A stretch of DNA of 64,000 bases from Streptomyces venezuelae (GTDB lineage Bacteria > Actinomycetota > Actinomycetes > Streptomycetales > Streptomycetaceae): the NCBI RefSeq assembly GCF_008642275.1, contig NZ_CP029189.1:4624501-4688500 (forward strand). Direction: 5' to 3'. The notes under the pieces are model-generated. The model was not told where the DNA came from and did not search any database. It worked only from the letters and a program-made list of their open reading frames with translations. The translations under genes and the position numbers were made by a program. The stretch's first letter is position 1. The number at the start of each line of letters is the position of its first letter. Of the stretch, positions 43,779 to 52,636 are shown piece by piece.

Positions 43779-45374
43779 CTACAGGGGGATGTTGCCGTGC
43801 TTCTTCGGGGGCAGCGACTCCCGCTTGGTGCGGAGCTGGCGCAGCCCCTTCACCACGTGCGCGCGGGTCTCGGACGGCATGGTCACCGCGTCGATGTAAC
43901 CGCGCTCGGCGGCCGTGTACGGGTTGAGCAGTGCGTCCTCGTACTCGGCGATGAGCCGGGCCCGGGTCTCCTCGGCGTTGCCCGCCTCCTCCGCCTCGGC
44001 GATCGCGCGGCGGTGCAGGATGTTGACCGCGCCCTGCGCTCCCATGACGGCGATCTGCGCGGTCGGCCAGGCCAGGTTCAGGTCCGCGCCGAGGTGCTTG
44101 GAGCCCATGACGTCGTACGCGCCGCCGAAGGCCTTGCGGGTGATGACGGTGATGAGGGGGACGGTGGCCTCGGCGTAGGCGTAGATCAGCTTCGCGCCGC
44201 GCCGGATGATTCCGTTGTACTCCTGGTCGGTGCCCGGAAGGAAGCCCGGGACGTCCACGAAGGTCAGCACCGGGATGTTGAAGGCGTCGCAGGTCCGGAC
44301 GAACCGGGCCGCCTTCTCGGAGGCGTCGATGTCCAGGCAGCCGGCGAACTGCATCGGCTGGTTGGCGACGACGCCCACCGGATGGCCCTCGACCCGGCCG
44401 AAGCCGGTCAGGATGTTCGGCGCGAAGAGCGCCTGCGTCTCCAGGAACTCCGCGTCGTCGAGCACGTGCTCGATCACGGTGTGCATGTCGTACGGCTGGT
44501 TGGCGCTGTCCGGGATCAGGACGTCGAGCTCGCGGTCGGCGTCGGAGACCTCGGTGTCCGCCTCCTCCGGGAAGGCGGGCGGCTCGGAGAGGTTGTTCGA
44601 CGGCAGGTACGCGAGCAGTGACTTCACGTACTCGATGGCGTCCTTCTCGTCGCCCGCCATGTGGTGGGCGACGCCGGACGTGCTGTTGTGCGTGCGCGCC
44701 CCGCCCAGCTCCTCGAAGCCGACGTCTTCGCCGGTGACCGTCTTGATGACGTCCGGGCCGGTGATGAACATGTGCGAGGTCTGGTCGACCATGACCGTGA
44801 AGTCGGTGATGGCCGGGGAGTACACGGCGCCGCCCGCGCAGGGTCCGACGACCAGGCTGATCTGCGGGATCACGCCGGACGCGTGGACGTTGCGGCGGAA
44901 GATCTCGCCGTACATGCCCAGCGCGCTGACGCCCTCCTGGATCCGGGCGCCGCCGGAGTCGTTGATGCCCACCAGCGGGCATCCGGTCTTCAGCGCGAAG
45001 TCCATGACCTTCATGATCTTCTGGCCGTAGGTCTCGCCGAGGGCCCCGCCGAAGACGGTGAAGTCCTGCGAGAACACCGCCACCGGACGGCCGTCCACCG
45101 TGCCGTAGCCGGTGACGACGCCGTCGCCGTAGGGCCGGGTCTTCTCCAGTCCGAAGTTGGTGGAGCGGTGCCGGGCGAACTCGTCGAGCTCGACGAAGGA
45201 TCCCTCGTCCAGCAGGAGGGCAACCCGCTCACGTGCCGTCAGCTTGCCCTTGGCGTGCTGCTTCTCCACGGCACGCGCGGACCCGGCGTGGGTGGCTTCG
45301 TCGATGCGGCGCTGCAGATCCGCGATCTTGCCCGCGGTGGTGTGCGTGTCGATCGGCTCGGACGGTTGTGACAT
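43779..45374 (-). CDS. pccB: propionyl-CoA carboxylase beta subunit
   Basis: A 531-aa carboxyltransferase that transfers CO2 from biotin to propionyl-CoA (and possibly acetyl-CoA), making methylmalonyl-CoA. It has an N-domain crotonase-like oxyanion region ([24 protein letters not shown]) and a C-domain glycine-rich site ([18 protein letters not shown]). The start ATG 45374 agrees with Streptomyces PccB length. Divergent from birA (131-bp gap). Confidence 0.95.
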   Translation of the reverse strand: MSQPSEPIDTHTTAGKIADLQRRIDEATHAGSARAVEKQHAKGKLTARERVALLLDEGSFVELDEFARHRSTNFGLEKTRPYGDGVVTGYGTVDGRPVAVFSQDFTVFGGALGETYGQKIMKVMDFALKTGCPLVGINDSGGARIQEGVSALGMYGEIFRRNVHASGVIPQISLVVGPCAGGAVYSPAITDFTVMVDQTSHMFITGPDVIKTVTGEDVGFEELGGARTHNSTSGVAHHMAGDEKDAIEYVKSLLAYLPSNNLSEPPAFPEEADTEVSDADRELDVLIPDSANQPYDMHTVIEHVLDDAEFLETQALFAPNILTGFGRVEGHPVGVVANQPMQFAGCLDIDASEKAARFVRTCDAFNIPVLTFVDVPGFLPGTDQEYNGIIRRGAKLIYAYAEATVPLITVITRKAFGGAYDVMGSKHLGADLNLAWPTAQIAVMGAQGAVNILHRRAIAEAEEAGNAEETRARLIAEYEDALLNPYTAAERGYIDAVTMPSETRAHVVKGLRQLRTKRESLPPKKHGNIPL

Positions 45375-45493
45375 CGGGGTCGCGGCTCCCTGCGTGGTGT
45401 CAACTGCCTGGTCAATTGATTGACTACTGCTGGCTACTGGTGCGTAGCGTATCGGCGGGCATGGCGCTCGGCAGTGCGGCGTTTGACACACCT

Positions 45494-45499
45494 AATGTG
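45494..45499 (+). promoter_or_regulatory. -10 hexamer of birA (leaderless)
   Basis: TAATGT ends 6 nt before the birA ATG, with no Shine-Dalgarno sequence. A TTGACA is at 45483-45488, too close to be its -35. Confidence 0.55.
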
Positions 45500-45505
45500 G
45501 CTTGC

Positions 45506-46369
45506 ATGACGCCATCAGATGCCTCAGCAGGTGCTTCCGGTCGCTGGTCGAGCCTGGACCGGCCGCCGCTCAACGTCGCCGCCCTTCAGCGGGCCCTCGT
45601 CACCGGGGACGGGCTGTGGACCTCCGTGGAGGTCGTCGCCAGTACCGGGTCCACCAATACCGACCTTGCCACCCGGGCGGCGGAGCTGCCCGAGGGGGCC
45701 GTGCTCGTCGCCGAGGAGCAGAGTGCCGGGCGCGGGCGGCTCGACCGGAGCTGGGTCGCGCCCGCGCGGTCGGGGCTGTTCTTCTCCGTCCTGCTCAAGC
45801 CGGGCGACGCGGTGCCGCAGGAGCGGTGGGGGTGGCTGACGCTGCTGGCCGGTGTGGCCACCGCGACCGGGCTGTCCCGGGCGGCCGGCGTGGACACCGC
45901 CCTCAAGTGGCCCAACGACCTGCTGGTCAGTGTGGACGGCGAGGAGCGCAAGACCGGCGGGATCCTCGCCGAGCGGGTCGAGGACGGCGTGGTCATCGGG
46001 ATCGGGCTCAACGTCACCCTGACCGAGGACGAGCTGCCGGTACCGGCGGCGGGCTCGCTGGCGCTGGCCAAGGCCTCCGTGACCGACCGCGACCCGCTGC
46101 TGCGGGCCGTCCTGCGGTCCCTGGAGGAGTGGTACGGGAACTGGCGCGCGGCCGGCGGCGACCCGGCGGCCAGCGGCCTCCAGGAGACCTACGCGGCGGG
46201 CTGCGCGACCCTCGGCCGGCACGTGCGCGCGGAACTGCCCGGCGGGCGCACTCTCACCGGAACGGCCGAAGCGGTGGACACCGATGGCCGCCTGGTGATC
46301 CGTACGGCCGAGGGCCGGCACGAGACGGTGGGCGCGGGCGACGTCATCCACCTGCGTTCCGTGCACTGA
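45506..46369 (+). CDS. birA: biotin--[acetyl-CoA-carboxylase] ligase
   Basis: A 287-aa enzyme attaching biotin to AccA-type subunits. It has the BPL catalytic region with STNTDLATRA, GRGRLDRSWVAP (biotinyl-AMP loop), LKWPNDLLV and KTGGILAE, then a C-terminal SH3-like domain. There is no N-terminal DNA-binding domain, so it is a monofunctional ligase. Divergent from pccB, one of its substrate-complex partners. Confidence 0.93.
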   Translation: MTPSDASAGASGRWSSLDRPPLNVAALQRALVTGDGLWTSVEVVASTGSTNTDLATRAAELPEGAVLVAEEQSAGRGRLDRSWVAPARSGLFFSVLLKPGDAVPQERWGWLTLLAGVATATGLSRAAGVDTALKWPNDLLVSVDGEERKTGGILAERVEDGVVIGIGLNVTLTEDELPVPAAGSLALAKASVTDRDPLLRAVLRSLEEWYGNWRAAGGDPAASGLQETYAAGCATLGRHVRAELPGGRTLTGTAEAVDTDGRLVIRTAEGRHETVGAGDVIHLRSVH

Positions 46370-46468
46370 CAGGGGCGCGGGTGCCGGGTGCGGCGCCGGA
46401 CCGGGGCCGCGGCCCCGGACCCCGCACCCAGGTCGCGGGCGGGCCGGAAGCGGGGAGGGGGAGTGAGC

Positions 46469-46490
46469 TACGGCACACCTGCCGTATGGT
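46469..46490 (+). promoter_or_regulatory. candidate promoter/operator of cya
   Basis: Inverted repeat TACGGC-N6-GCCGTA (46469-46486) overlaps a -10-like TATGGT (46485-46490) about 75 bp before the cyclase start. Confidence 0.4.
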
Positions 46491-46565
46491 TTAGGCGATC
46501 CCGGTGCTCGTGGTGATCAACCGGTTCGCAGGGCAGTGCGCACGGATATGGACAGGAGGCGGCCC

Positions 46566-47723
46566 TTGACCGTCGACGACCCTACGTCCAGCGCGTCCGC
46601 CGGCGGCGGCTCCGCGTCCGGCCCGGGCACCCCGATCGGCCGTGACCAGCACACCCCGCACCACGAGGTCGATCACACGGCCCAGCCGACGGCGGACCCC
46701 CTGGCCATCCGGCTGGAGCAGCTGATCCTCGGTGCCGAGCGCCGGTACACGCCCTTCCAGGCCGCCCGCAGCGCGGGCGTGTCCATGGAGCTGGCCTCGC
46801 GCTTCTGGCGGGCCATGGGCTTCGCCGACATCGGGCAGGCCCGGGCGCTGACCGAGGCCGACGTGCTGGCCCTGCGCCGGCTGGCCGGTCTGGTGGAGGC
46901 CGGGCTGCTGTCCGAGCCGATGGCCGTGCAGGTGGCGCGGTCCACGGGGCAGACCACGGCCCGGCTCGCGGAGTGGCAGATCGACTCGTTCCTGGAGGGG
47001 CTGACGGAGCCGCCGGAGCCGGGCATGACCCGTACGGAGGTCACGTACCCGCTGGTGGAGCTGCTGCTGCCCGAGCTGGAGGAGTTCCTCGTCTACGTGT
47101 GGCGCCGCCAGCTGGCGGCCGCGACCGGACGTGTGGTGCAGGTGGCCGACGACGACGAGATGGTCGACCGGCGGCTCGCGGTGGGCTTCGCCGACCTGGT
47201 GGGCTTCACCCGCCTGACGCGGCGGCTGGAGGAGGAGGAGCTCGGCGAGCTGGTCGAGTCCTTCGAGACCACCTCGGCGGACCTGGTGGCGGCGCACGGC
47301 GGCCGGCTGATCAAGACCCTCGGCGACGAGGTGCTGTACTGCGCCGACGACGCGGCGACGGCGGCCGAGATCGCGCTGCGGCTCATCGAGACGATGGAGG
47401 CCGACGCCCAGATGCCCGAGCTGCGGGTGGGGATCGCCTTCGGCACGGTGACCACCCGGATGGGCGACGTCTTCGGCACCACGGTGAACCTGGCCAGCCG
47501 GCTCACGTCCATAGCCCCCAAGGACGCGGTGCTGGTGGACGGGGCGATGGCCGAGGAGCTGTCCCGGACCGGGGCCGCTCCGGTGTCGGAGAAGGAGGCC
47601 GAGACGTCGCCCGACGAGGGTGCGTCGTACCGCTTCGCCCTGCAGCCGATGTGGCAGCGGCCGGTGCGCGGGCTCGGCGTCGTGGAGCCCTGGTCGCTGA
47701 CGCGGCGCAAGCGGACCCCGTAG
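46566..47723 (+). CDS. cya: adenylate cyclase (class III)
   Basis: A 385-aa cyclase making cAMP. The N-terminal part (about 45-130) includes a helical MerR-like segment (RRYTPFQAARSAGVSMELASRFW). The catalytic domain (about 190-350) has the metal Asp in VGFADLVGFTRLT, KTLGDEVLY, and FGTTVNLASRLT. TTG 46566 is chosen because AGGAGG stands 6 nt before it; GTG 46536 and ATG 46548 are upstream alternatives. This is the Cya ortholog position in Streptomyces, where cAMP affects germination and antibiotic production. No TM segment, so probably cytoplasmic. Confidence 0.92.
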   Translation: MTVDDPTSSASAGGGSASGPGTPIGRDQHTPHHEVDHTAQPTADPLAIRLEQLILGAERRYTPFQAARSAGVSMELASRFWRAMGFADIGQARALTEADVLALRRLAGLVEAGLLSEPMAVQVARSTGQTTARLAEWQIDSFLEGLTEPPEPGMTRTEVTYPLVELLLPELEEFLVYVWRRQLAAATGRVVQVADDDEMVDRRLAVGFADLVGFTRLTRRLEEEELGELVESFETTSADLVAAHGGRLIKTLGDEVLYCADDAATAAEIALRLIETMEADAQMPELRVGIAFGTVTTRMGDVFGTTVNLASRLTSIAPKDAVLVDGAMAEELSRTGAAPVSEKEAETSPDEGASYRFALQPMWQRPVRGLGVVEPWSLTRRKRTP

Positions 47724-47838
47724 GCCGGCCCTCCCGGATCGTGCCGGGCTCTCGCCGTCCCCGTCGCGGATCCCGCCGTGCGTACGGCGTCCCCGTCGCC
47801 GATCCTGCCGGGCCCGGCCCGATCGGCGGACCACCCCC

Positions 47839-47868
47839 TAAGATCCCGGGTAACGTTCGTTAACCGGG
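47839..47868 (+). promoter_or_regulatory. promoter and 22-bp operator of the enoyl-CoA hydratase gene
   Basis: -10 hexamer TAAGAT (47839-47844), then an inverted repeat at 47847-47868 with arms CCGGGTAACG and CGTTAACCGG around TT (one mismatch). The expected start point falls on the repeat. The form (TAACG-N2-CGTTA core) is typical of TetR-family operators; no TetR gene is nearby. Confidence 0.6.
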
Positions 47869-47877
47869 AGGGTTCTT

Positions 47878-48681
47878 ATGGCGTCCGAGTCCGCATTCGA
47901 GTCGGAGTTCGTGGCGGTACGCCGCCACGAGAGCGGGGTCGCGGAGCTGGTCCTGGACCGCCCCAAGGCCATGAACGCGATGTCGACCGCGATGGCCCGC
48001 GACCTCGGGGCGGCCTGCGCCCATCTGGCCGCCGACCGGACCGTACGGGTGGTCGTGCTCTCCTCGACGTCCGAGCGGGCCTTCTGCGTCGGCGCGGACC
48101 TCAAGGAGCGCAACTCCTTCTCGGACGCCGAGCTGGTCCGGCAGCGGCCGACCACGCGGGGCGCGTACGGGGGCGTGATGGCCCTGCCGATGCCCACGGT
48201 CGCGGCGGTGCACGGGTTCGCGCTGGGCGGCGGCTTCGAGCTGGCGCTGGCCTGCGACGTGATCGTCGCCGACGAGACCGCGGTGGTGGGCCTGCCCGAG
48301 GTGTCGGTGGGCGTGATCCCCGGCGGTGGAGGTACGCAGCTGCTGCCGCGCCGCGTGGGTGCGGCGCGGGCCGCCGAGCTGGTCTTCACGGCGCGCCGGG
48401 TGGAGGCTGCCGAGGCGCTCTCGCTGGGGCTGGTGGACTCGGTGGTCCCGGCCGGCCAGGACACGGCGGAGGCGCTGGCGCTGGCGTCCCGTATGGCGGC
48501 GAACTCCCCGGTGGGCCTGCGGGCGGCCAAGCGGGCGCTGCGGCTGGGGCACGGAATGGACCTGGAGGCCGGTCTGGAGATCGAGGACGCGGCCTGGCGG
48601 ACGGTGGCCTTCTCGGGGGACCGGGTGGAGGGCGTCGCCGCGTTCAACGAGAAGCGCAAGCCGAACTGGCCGGGGGAGTAG
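47878..48681 (+). CDS. enoyl-CoA hydratase/isomerase family
   Basis: A 267-aa crotonase-fold enzyme. It has oxyanion-hole regions CVGADLKERN and FALGGGFELALACD and the catalytic Glu in GLPEVSVGVIPGGGGTQ. It hydrates enoyl-CoA in fatty-acid or branched-chain degradation. GGGAGG precedes the ATG. Single gene with its own operator, so likely induced by an acyl-CoA through an unlinked regulator. Confidence 0.9.
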   Translation: MASESAFESEFVAVRRHESGVAELVLDRPKAMNAMSTAMARDLGAACAHLAADRTVRVVVLSSTSERAFCVGADLKERNSFSDAELVRQRPTTRGAYGGVMALPMPTVAAVHGFALGGGFELALACDVIVADETAVVGLPEVSVGVIPGGGGTQLLPRRVGAARAAELVFTARRVEAAEALSLGLVDSVVPAGQDTAEALALASRMAANSPVGLRAAKRALRLGHGMDLEAGLEIEDAAWRTVAFSGDRVEGVAAFNEKRKPNWPGE

Positions 48682-48794
48682 CCGTCCGGGGGCGGCGGCC
48701 GCCGTGTTCCGCCCCGGCCGCCGCCGCCCGCCGCCCGTACCCGGGCGTCGCCGATCACCCTTCGTGATCTTGGTGGTACCGAATGTCGCGCTCA

Positions 48795-48813
48795 TTGTCC
48801 CCAAATCGGACAA
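48795..48813. promoter_or_regulatory. inverted repeat upstream of the GGDEF gene
   Basis: TTGTCC-N7-GGACAA, perfect arms, centred about 29 bp before the start codon, covering the expected -35 region. Confidence 0.5.
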
Positions 48814-48820
48814 AAGTCCC

Positions 48821-48833
48821 TAACCTGGGGTGA
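48821..48833. promoter_or_regulatory. candidate BldD box at the GGDEF gene promoter
   Basis: TAAC-N5-GTGA fits both conserved half sites (TNAC and GTNA, same spacing) of the BldD consensus, though the two central bases differ. It overlaps the -10 hexamer TAACCT (48821-48826) and reaches the first base of the start codon. BldD is known to control several diguanylate cyclase genes. Confidence 0.55.
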
Positions 48834-49948
48834 TGGGAGTTGACGGGCGGCTACGAGCCGTGGTGGGACTCGCTCAGGCGATGGCCGCGGCCTGCGCGCC
48901 GCGGGACAGCGTGCGGGCGGCCGCGCGGGGCGCGCGCGTGGCGCTGGACGGCTCGTTCGCCGCGATCTCCGCGTGGGAGCGGGAGCGGGGGCGCCTGCGG
49001 GTGCTCGTGAACGAGGGCGAGCGGCGGGCCGGCGAGGAGGAGTTCCCCGAGGACGAGTCCTATCCCGTGCACGACTTCCCCGAGATCACCGAGTTCCTGC
49101 ACGAGGTCTGGGTGGGGGGCGGCGGCCCGCACGCCTGGGTCGAGAGCGCCGTGGGCGACCGGCCGGGGCGACGTGGGGAGGCCCTGCGCCGCCGCGGCCG
49201 CGGCACGTGCGTGGTCGCGCCCGTCGTGCTCAGCGGCCGCGCCTGGGGCGAGCTGTACGTCGCGCGGGACGAGGGGCTGCCCGACTTCGACGAGGACGAC
49301 GCCGACTTCGCCACCGTGCTCGCCGCCGTGATCGCGGCCGGTCTCGCGCAGAACGAGCGGCTGGAGGAGGCCCGGCGGCTCGCCTTCACCGACCCGCTGA
49401 CCGGGCTCGCGAACCGGCGGGCGGTCGACATGCGGCTCGACGAGGCCCTGGAGGAGCACCGGCGGACGGGGGCGGTCGTCAGCCTCGTCGTCTGCGACCT
49501 GAACGGCCTGAAGAAGGTCAACGACACCCTCGGCCACGCCATGGGCGACCGGCTCCTGGAGCGGTTCGGGTCGGTCCTGAGCCTGTGCGGGGCGATGCTG
49601 CCCGGAGCGCTGGTGGCCCGGCTCGGCGGCGACGAGTTCTGCCTGGTCGGGGTCGGTCCCACGGCGGACGAGATCGTGCGCGTCGCCGAGGAGGTGTGCA
49701 CCCGCGCGGCCGAGCTGGAGCTGGGCGAGGGGGTGGCCTGCGGCGTGGCCTCCACCGGGGACCCGATCGGCCTGGTGAAGTCCTCCCGGCGGCTGTTCCG
49801 GCTGGCGGACGCCGCGCAGTACAAGGCGAAGGCCGCGCGCTCGCCCAAGCCCGTCGTGGCGGGCCGGGACACCGCGGTGGTCCGGCTCGCGGACGCCGCC
49901 GCAGAGGAGGCCCCCGGGGAGCGGCGCCGCTTCCGGGGCCGCCAGTGA
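48833..49948 (+). CDS. GAF-GGDEF diguanylate cyclase
   Basis: A 371-aa cytoplasmic protein with a GAF-like sensor (about 15-175) and a GGDEF domain (about 185-340) with the intact motif RLGGDEF. It should make cyclic-di-GMP, the signal that lets BldD repress sporulation in Streptomyces. No RxxD inhibitory site is seen ahead of the motif. ATG 48833 follows a -10 hexamer by 6 nt (leaderless); GTG 48830 is an alternative. A possible BldD site overlaps the promoter, implying feedback. Confidence 0.9.
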   Translation: MGVDGRLRAVVGLAQAMAAACAPRDSVRAAARGARVALDGSFAAISAWERERGRLRVLVNEGERRAGEEEFPEDESYPVHDFPEITEFLHEVWVGGGGPHAWVESAVGDRPGRRGEALRRRGRGTCVVAPVVLSGRAWGELYVARDEGLPDFDEDDADFATVLAAVIAAGLAQNERLEEARRLAFTDPLTGLANRRAVDMRLDEALEEHRRTGAVVSLVVCDLNGLKKVNDTLGHAMGDRLLERFGSVLSLCGAMLPGALVARLGGDEFCLVGVGPTADEIVRVAEEVCTRAAELELGEGVACGVASTGDPIGLVKSSRRLFRLADAAQYKAKAARSPKPVVAGRDTAVVRLADAAAEEAPGERRRFRGRQ

Positions 49949-50049
49949 CCCCCGGCCCCCGGCGGCGGCCCGTAAGGGTCCCAGCCGCGTCGCGATCGTG
50001 ACGAAACGAGCTAGTGACATGAAGCGATTCAATCCGTAGGGTGCTGAAT

Positions 50050-51597
50050 ATGGATATGCACACTGTCGTGGTGGGGACGTCCGGGACCACCGCCGAGGAC
50101 GTCATCGCCGTAGCCCGCGGCAACGCACGCGTCGAGCTCTCCGCGGAGGCGCTCGACGCGCTCGCCCGGGCCCGCGAGATCGTCGATGCCCTCGCCGCCA
50201 AGCCCGAGCCCGTCTACGGGGTGTCCACCGGGTTCGGCGCGCTCGCCTCCCGGCACATCAGCCCCGAGCTGCGGGCCCAGCTCCAGCGCAACATCGTCCG
50301 CTCGCACGCCGCCGGCATGGGCCCGCGCGTCGAGCGGGAGGTCGTCCGCGCGCTGATGTTCCTCCGCCTGAAGACCGTCGCCTCCGGTCACACCGGCGTA
50401 CGCCCCTCCGTCGCGCAGACCATGGCCGACGTGCTCAACGCCGGGATCACCCCGGTCGTCCACGAGTACGGCTCCCTGGGCTGCTCCGGCGACCTCGCGC
50501 CGCTGTCCCACTGCGCGCTCGCCCTCATGGGCGAGGGCGACGCCGAGGGCCCGGACGGTACCGTCCGCCCCGCCGGCGAGCTGCTCGCCGAAGCCGGCAT
50601 CGAGCCCGTCGTGCTCCGCGAGAAGGAGGGCCTGGCCCTCCTCAACGGCACCGACGGCATGCTCGGCATGCTGGTCATGGCCCTGGCCGACCTCGGCAGG
50701 CTCTACACCTCCGCCGACATCACCGCCGCCCTCACCCTGGAGGCGCTGCTCGGCACGGAGAAGGTGCTCCAGCCCGAGCTGCACGCCATCCGCCCGCACC
50801 CCGGCCAGGGTGCCTCCGCCGCGAACATGGCCGCCGTCCTGGAGGGCTCCGGGCTCGTCCGCCACTACCAGGAGGAGACCGCCCCGCGCGTGCAGGACGC
50901 CTACTCGGTGCGCTGCGCCCCGCAGGTCGCCGGCGCCGGCCGCGACACCATGGCGCACGCCGCCCTGGTGGCCTCCCGCGAGCTGGCTGCCGCCGTCGAC
51001 AACCCGGTGGTGCTGCCCGACGGGCGCGTGGAGTCCAACGGCAACTTCCACGGTGCCCCGGTCGCCTACGTGCTGGACTTCCTCGCCATCGCGGCCGCCG
51101 ACCTCGGTTCCATCGCCGAGCGCCGCACCGACCGGCTGCTCGACAAGAACCGCTCGCACGGCCTGCCGCCGTTCCTCGCGGACGACGCCGGCGTGGACTC
51201 CGGTCTGATGATCGCCCAGTACACGCAGGCCGCCCTGGTCAGCGAGATGAAGCGGCTCGCGGTGCCGGCCTCGGCCGACTCGATCCCCTCCTCCGCGATG
51301 CAGGAGGACCACGTCTCGATGGGCTGGTCGGCCGCGCGCAAGCTCCGTACCGCCGTCGACAACCTGACGCGGATCATCGCCATCGAGCTCTACGCGGCCA
51401 CCCGCGCCATCGAGCTGCGCCACGGGCTGACCCCGGCCCCGGCCAGCCGGGCCGCGATCGCGGCCGCCCGTGCGGCGGGCGTGCAGGGGCCTGGGCCGGA
51501 TCGTTTCCTCGCCCCCGACCTGGCGGCTGCCGACGAGTTCGTCCGTTCGGGCGGCCTCCTGGCCGCGGTGGAGCCGGTGACGGGCCCGCTGGCCTGA
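50050..51597 (+). CDS. hutH: histidine ammonia-lyase
   Basis: A 515-aa enzyme deaminating histidine to urocanate. The MIO-forming triad is Cys-Ser-Gly (SLGCSGDLAPLSH, near residue 145) instead of the usual Ala-Ser-Gly. Other family blocks: YGVSTGFGAL, NGTDGMLGM, RVQDAYSVRC, SMGWSAARKLR. ATG 50050 gives the MDMHTVVVGTSG start I recall from Streptomyces HutH. Single gene with a large terminator behind it; other hut genes are not in the window. Confidence 0.95.
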   Translation: MDMHTVVVGTSGTTAEDVIAVARGNARVELSAEALDALARAREIVDALAAKPEPVYGVSTGFGALASRHISPELRAQLQRNIVRSHAAGMGPRVEREVVRALMFLRLKTVASGHTGVRPSVAQTMADVLNAGITPVVHEYGSLGCSGDLAPLSHCALALMGEGDAEGPDGTVRPAGELLAEAGIEPVVLREKEGLALLNGTDGMLGMLVMALADLGRLYTSADITAALTLEALLGTEKVLQPELHAIRPHPGQGASAANMAAVLEGSGLVRHYQEETAPRVQDAYSVRCAPQVAGAGRDTMAHAALVASRELAAAVDNPVVLPDGRVESNGNFHGAPVAYVLDFLAIAAADLGSIAERRTDRLLDKNRSHGLPPFLADDAGVDSGLMIAQYTQAALVSEMKRLAVPASADSIPSSAMQEDHVSMGWSAARKLRTAVDNLTRIIAIELYAATRAIELRHGLTPAPASRAAIAAARAAGVQGPGPDRFLAPDLAAADEFVRSGGLLAAVEPVTGPLA

Positions 51598-51609
51598 CGG
51601 CAGGCCGCG

Positions 51610-51664
51610 TACACGGTGGAGGGCCACCCCGGGAGCGGATCCCGGGGTGGCCCTCCGCCGTGTA
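51610..51664. terminator. bidirectional terminator after hutH
   Basis: 25-bp arms (51610-51634 with 51640-51664) with one T-G mismatch and a 5-nt loop, between convergent genes. Confidence 0.92.
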
Positions 51665-51672
51665 CGCCGTGT

Positions 51673-52041
51673 CTACGACGCGTGCGAGCGGCGCACCGAG
51701 AAGGCCACGAAGCCGGCCCCGACCCCCAGGAAGAGGGTGCCGCCCAGCAGGTAGGGGGTGGTGTCCACGGACCCGGTGGCGGCGAGCAGGGGCTGCGGGT
51801 GCGAGGCCGGCCCGGAGGCCGTTCCCGTGACCGTCCGGGGGGCGTCGGAGCCGGAACCGGAAGCGGAGTCGGCGGAACCGGTCGCGTCGCCGGTCTTCCC
51901 GGCGGCGTTCGCTCCCGCGGGCACGCCGGAAGCGGACTCCTCGGTACCGGCCGAGGTGGCGCCAGCCGATGGCACGAACCACAGGGCGGCGAGGAGGGTG
52001 GTCGCTCCGAGAGCGGTGAGCAGCGGTCGGCGTGCGGACAC
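51673..52041 (-). CDS. LAXTG-anchored small surface protein
   Basis: A 122-aa protein with a signal peptide (1-28), an acidic Ser/Ala/Gly-rich low-complexity middle (30-80), and a sorting signal: LAATG near residue 87, a hydrophobic helix and an RRSHAS tail. LAXTG is the motif used by class E sortases in Streptomyces. Start GTG 52041 with GGGGG upstream. The mature protein is probably a short wall-linked stalk; function unknown. Confidence 0.8.
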   Translation of the reverse strand: MSARRPLLTALGATTLLAALWFVPSAGATSAGTEESASGVPAGANAAGKTGDATGSADSASGSGSDAPRTVTGTASGPASHPQPLLAATGSVDTTPYLLGGTLFLGVGAGFVAFSVRRSHAS

Positions 52042-52148
52042 GGTGCGATCCCCCTTGTGGCAGCAGCGAATTGGCCGTGTGCGGTGATGCTACGGAAAGG
52101 GGCGGGTCGTGGGAAAGTCGGGGCTTCCGCGGGCTTACTCTCCGTCGT

Positions 52149-52490
52149 ATGAACTCTTCTGAGACATCACGTTACGTACGACTTCGCGTGGATTTGGTGC
52201 TGGAAGTGCCGGACGTCCAGGCACTCACCGGAGCCGCCCTCGCCCACATCAAGGCCGACGAGTTCATGCCGGACGAGGAGCGCGGCCATGCGGAGTCCGC
52301 CGTCCGCGAGGACGAGTCGGAGGCCCTCGCCTACCTCGTCGACCCCACTGACCTGGTCACGGACATCCCCGGCGTGGAACTCGCGCAGGCCTCCTGGAGC
52401 AGCGAGCCCGTCGAATACGACCCCGAGTCGATGGAGTGGGACCTGGGCGAGGAAGATGGGGACTTCGACGAGGAACCCGACAACGCCTGA
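52149..52490 (+). CDS. conserved hypothetical acidic protein
   Basis: A 113-aa soluble protein, strongly acidic at the C-terminus (EEDGDFDEEPD). No recognised domain. The hexamer TACTCT (52136-52141) ends 7 nt before the ATG, suggesting leaderless mRNA. It precedes the L,D-transpeptidase gene. Confidence 0.75.
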   Translation: MNSSETSRYVRLRVDLVLEVPDVQALTGAALAHIKADEFMPDEERGHAESAVREDESEALAYLVDPTDLVTDIPGVELAQASWSSEPVEYDPESMEWDLGEEDGDFDEEPDNA

Positions 52491-52636
52491 CCGTGTGGTG
52501 GACCACATCCCAACGGAATGTGGAACCGGCCGGTGCCGTTAACGCGTTGTCAGGACCAGGCAGGGGGTGTGCCCCCTGCCCGGCCAACCCCGGGGACGGC
52601 CAGCTTCCGGGGTATCCGGCAACGATGGAGTGGCGT

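Noticed and set aside
45483..45488. TTGACA as the -35 of birA
   Set aside because: It is only 5 bp from the best -10 hexamer (45494) and has no hexamer 16-18 bp downstream before the start codon.
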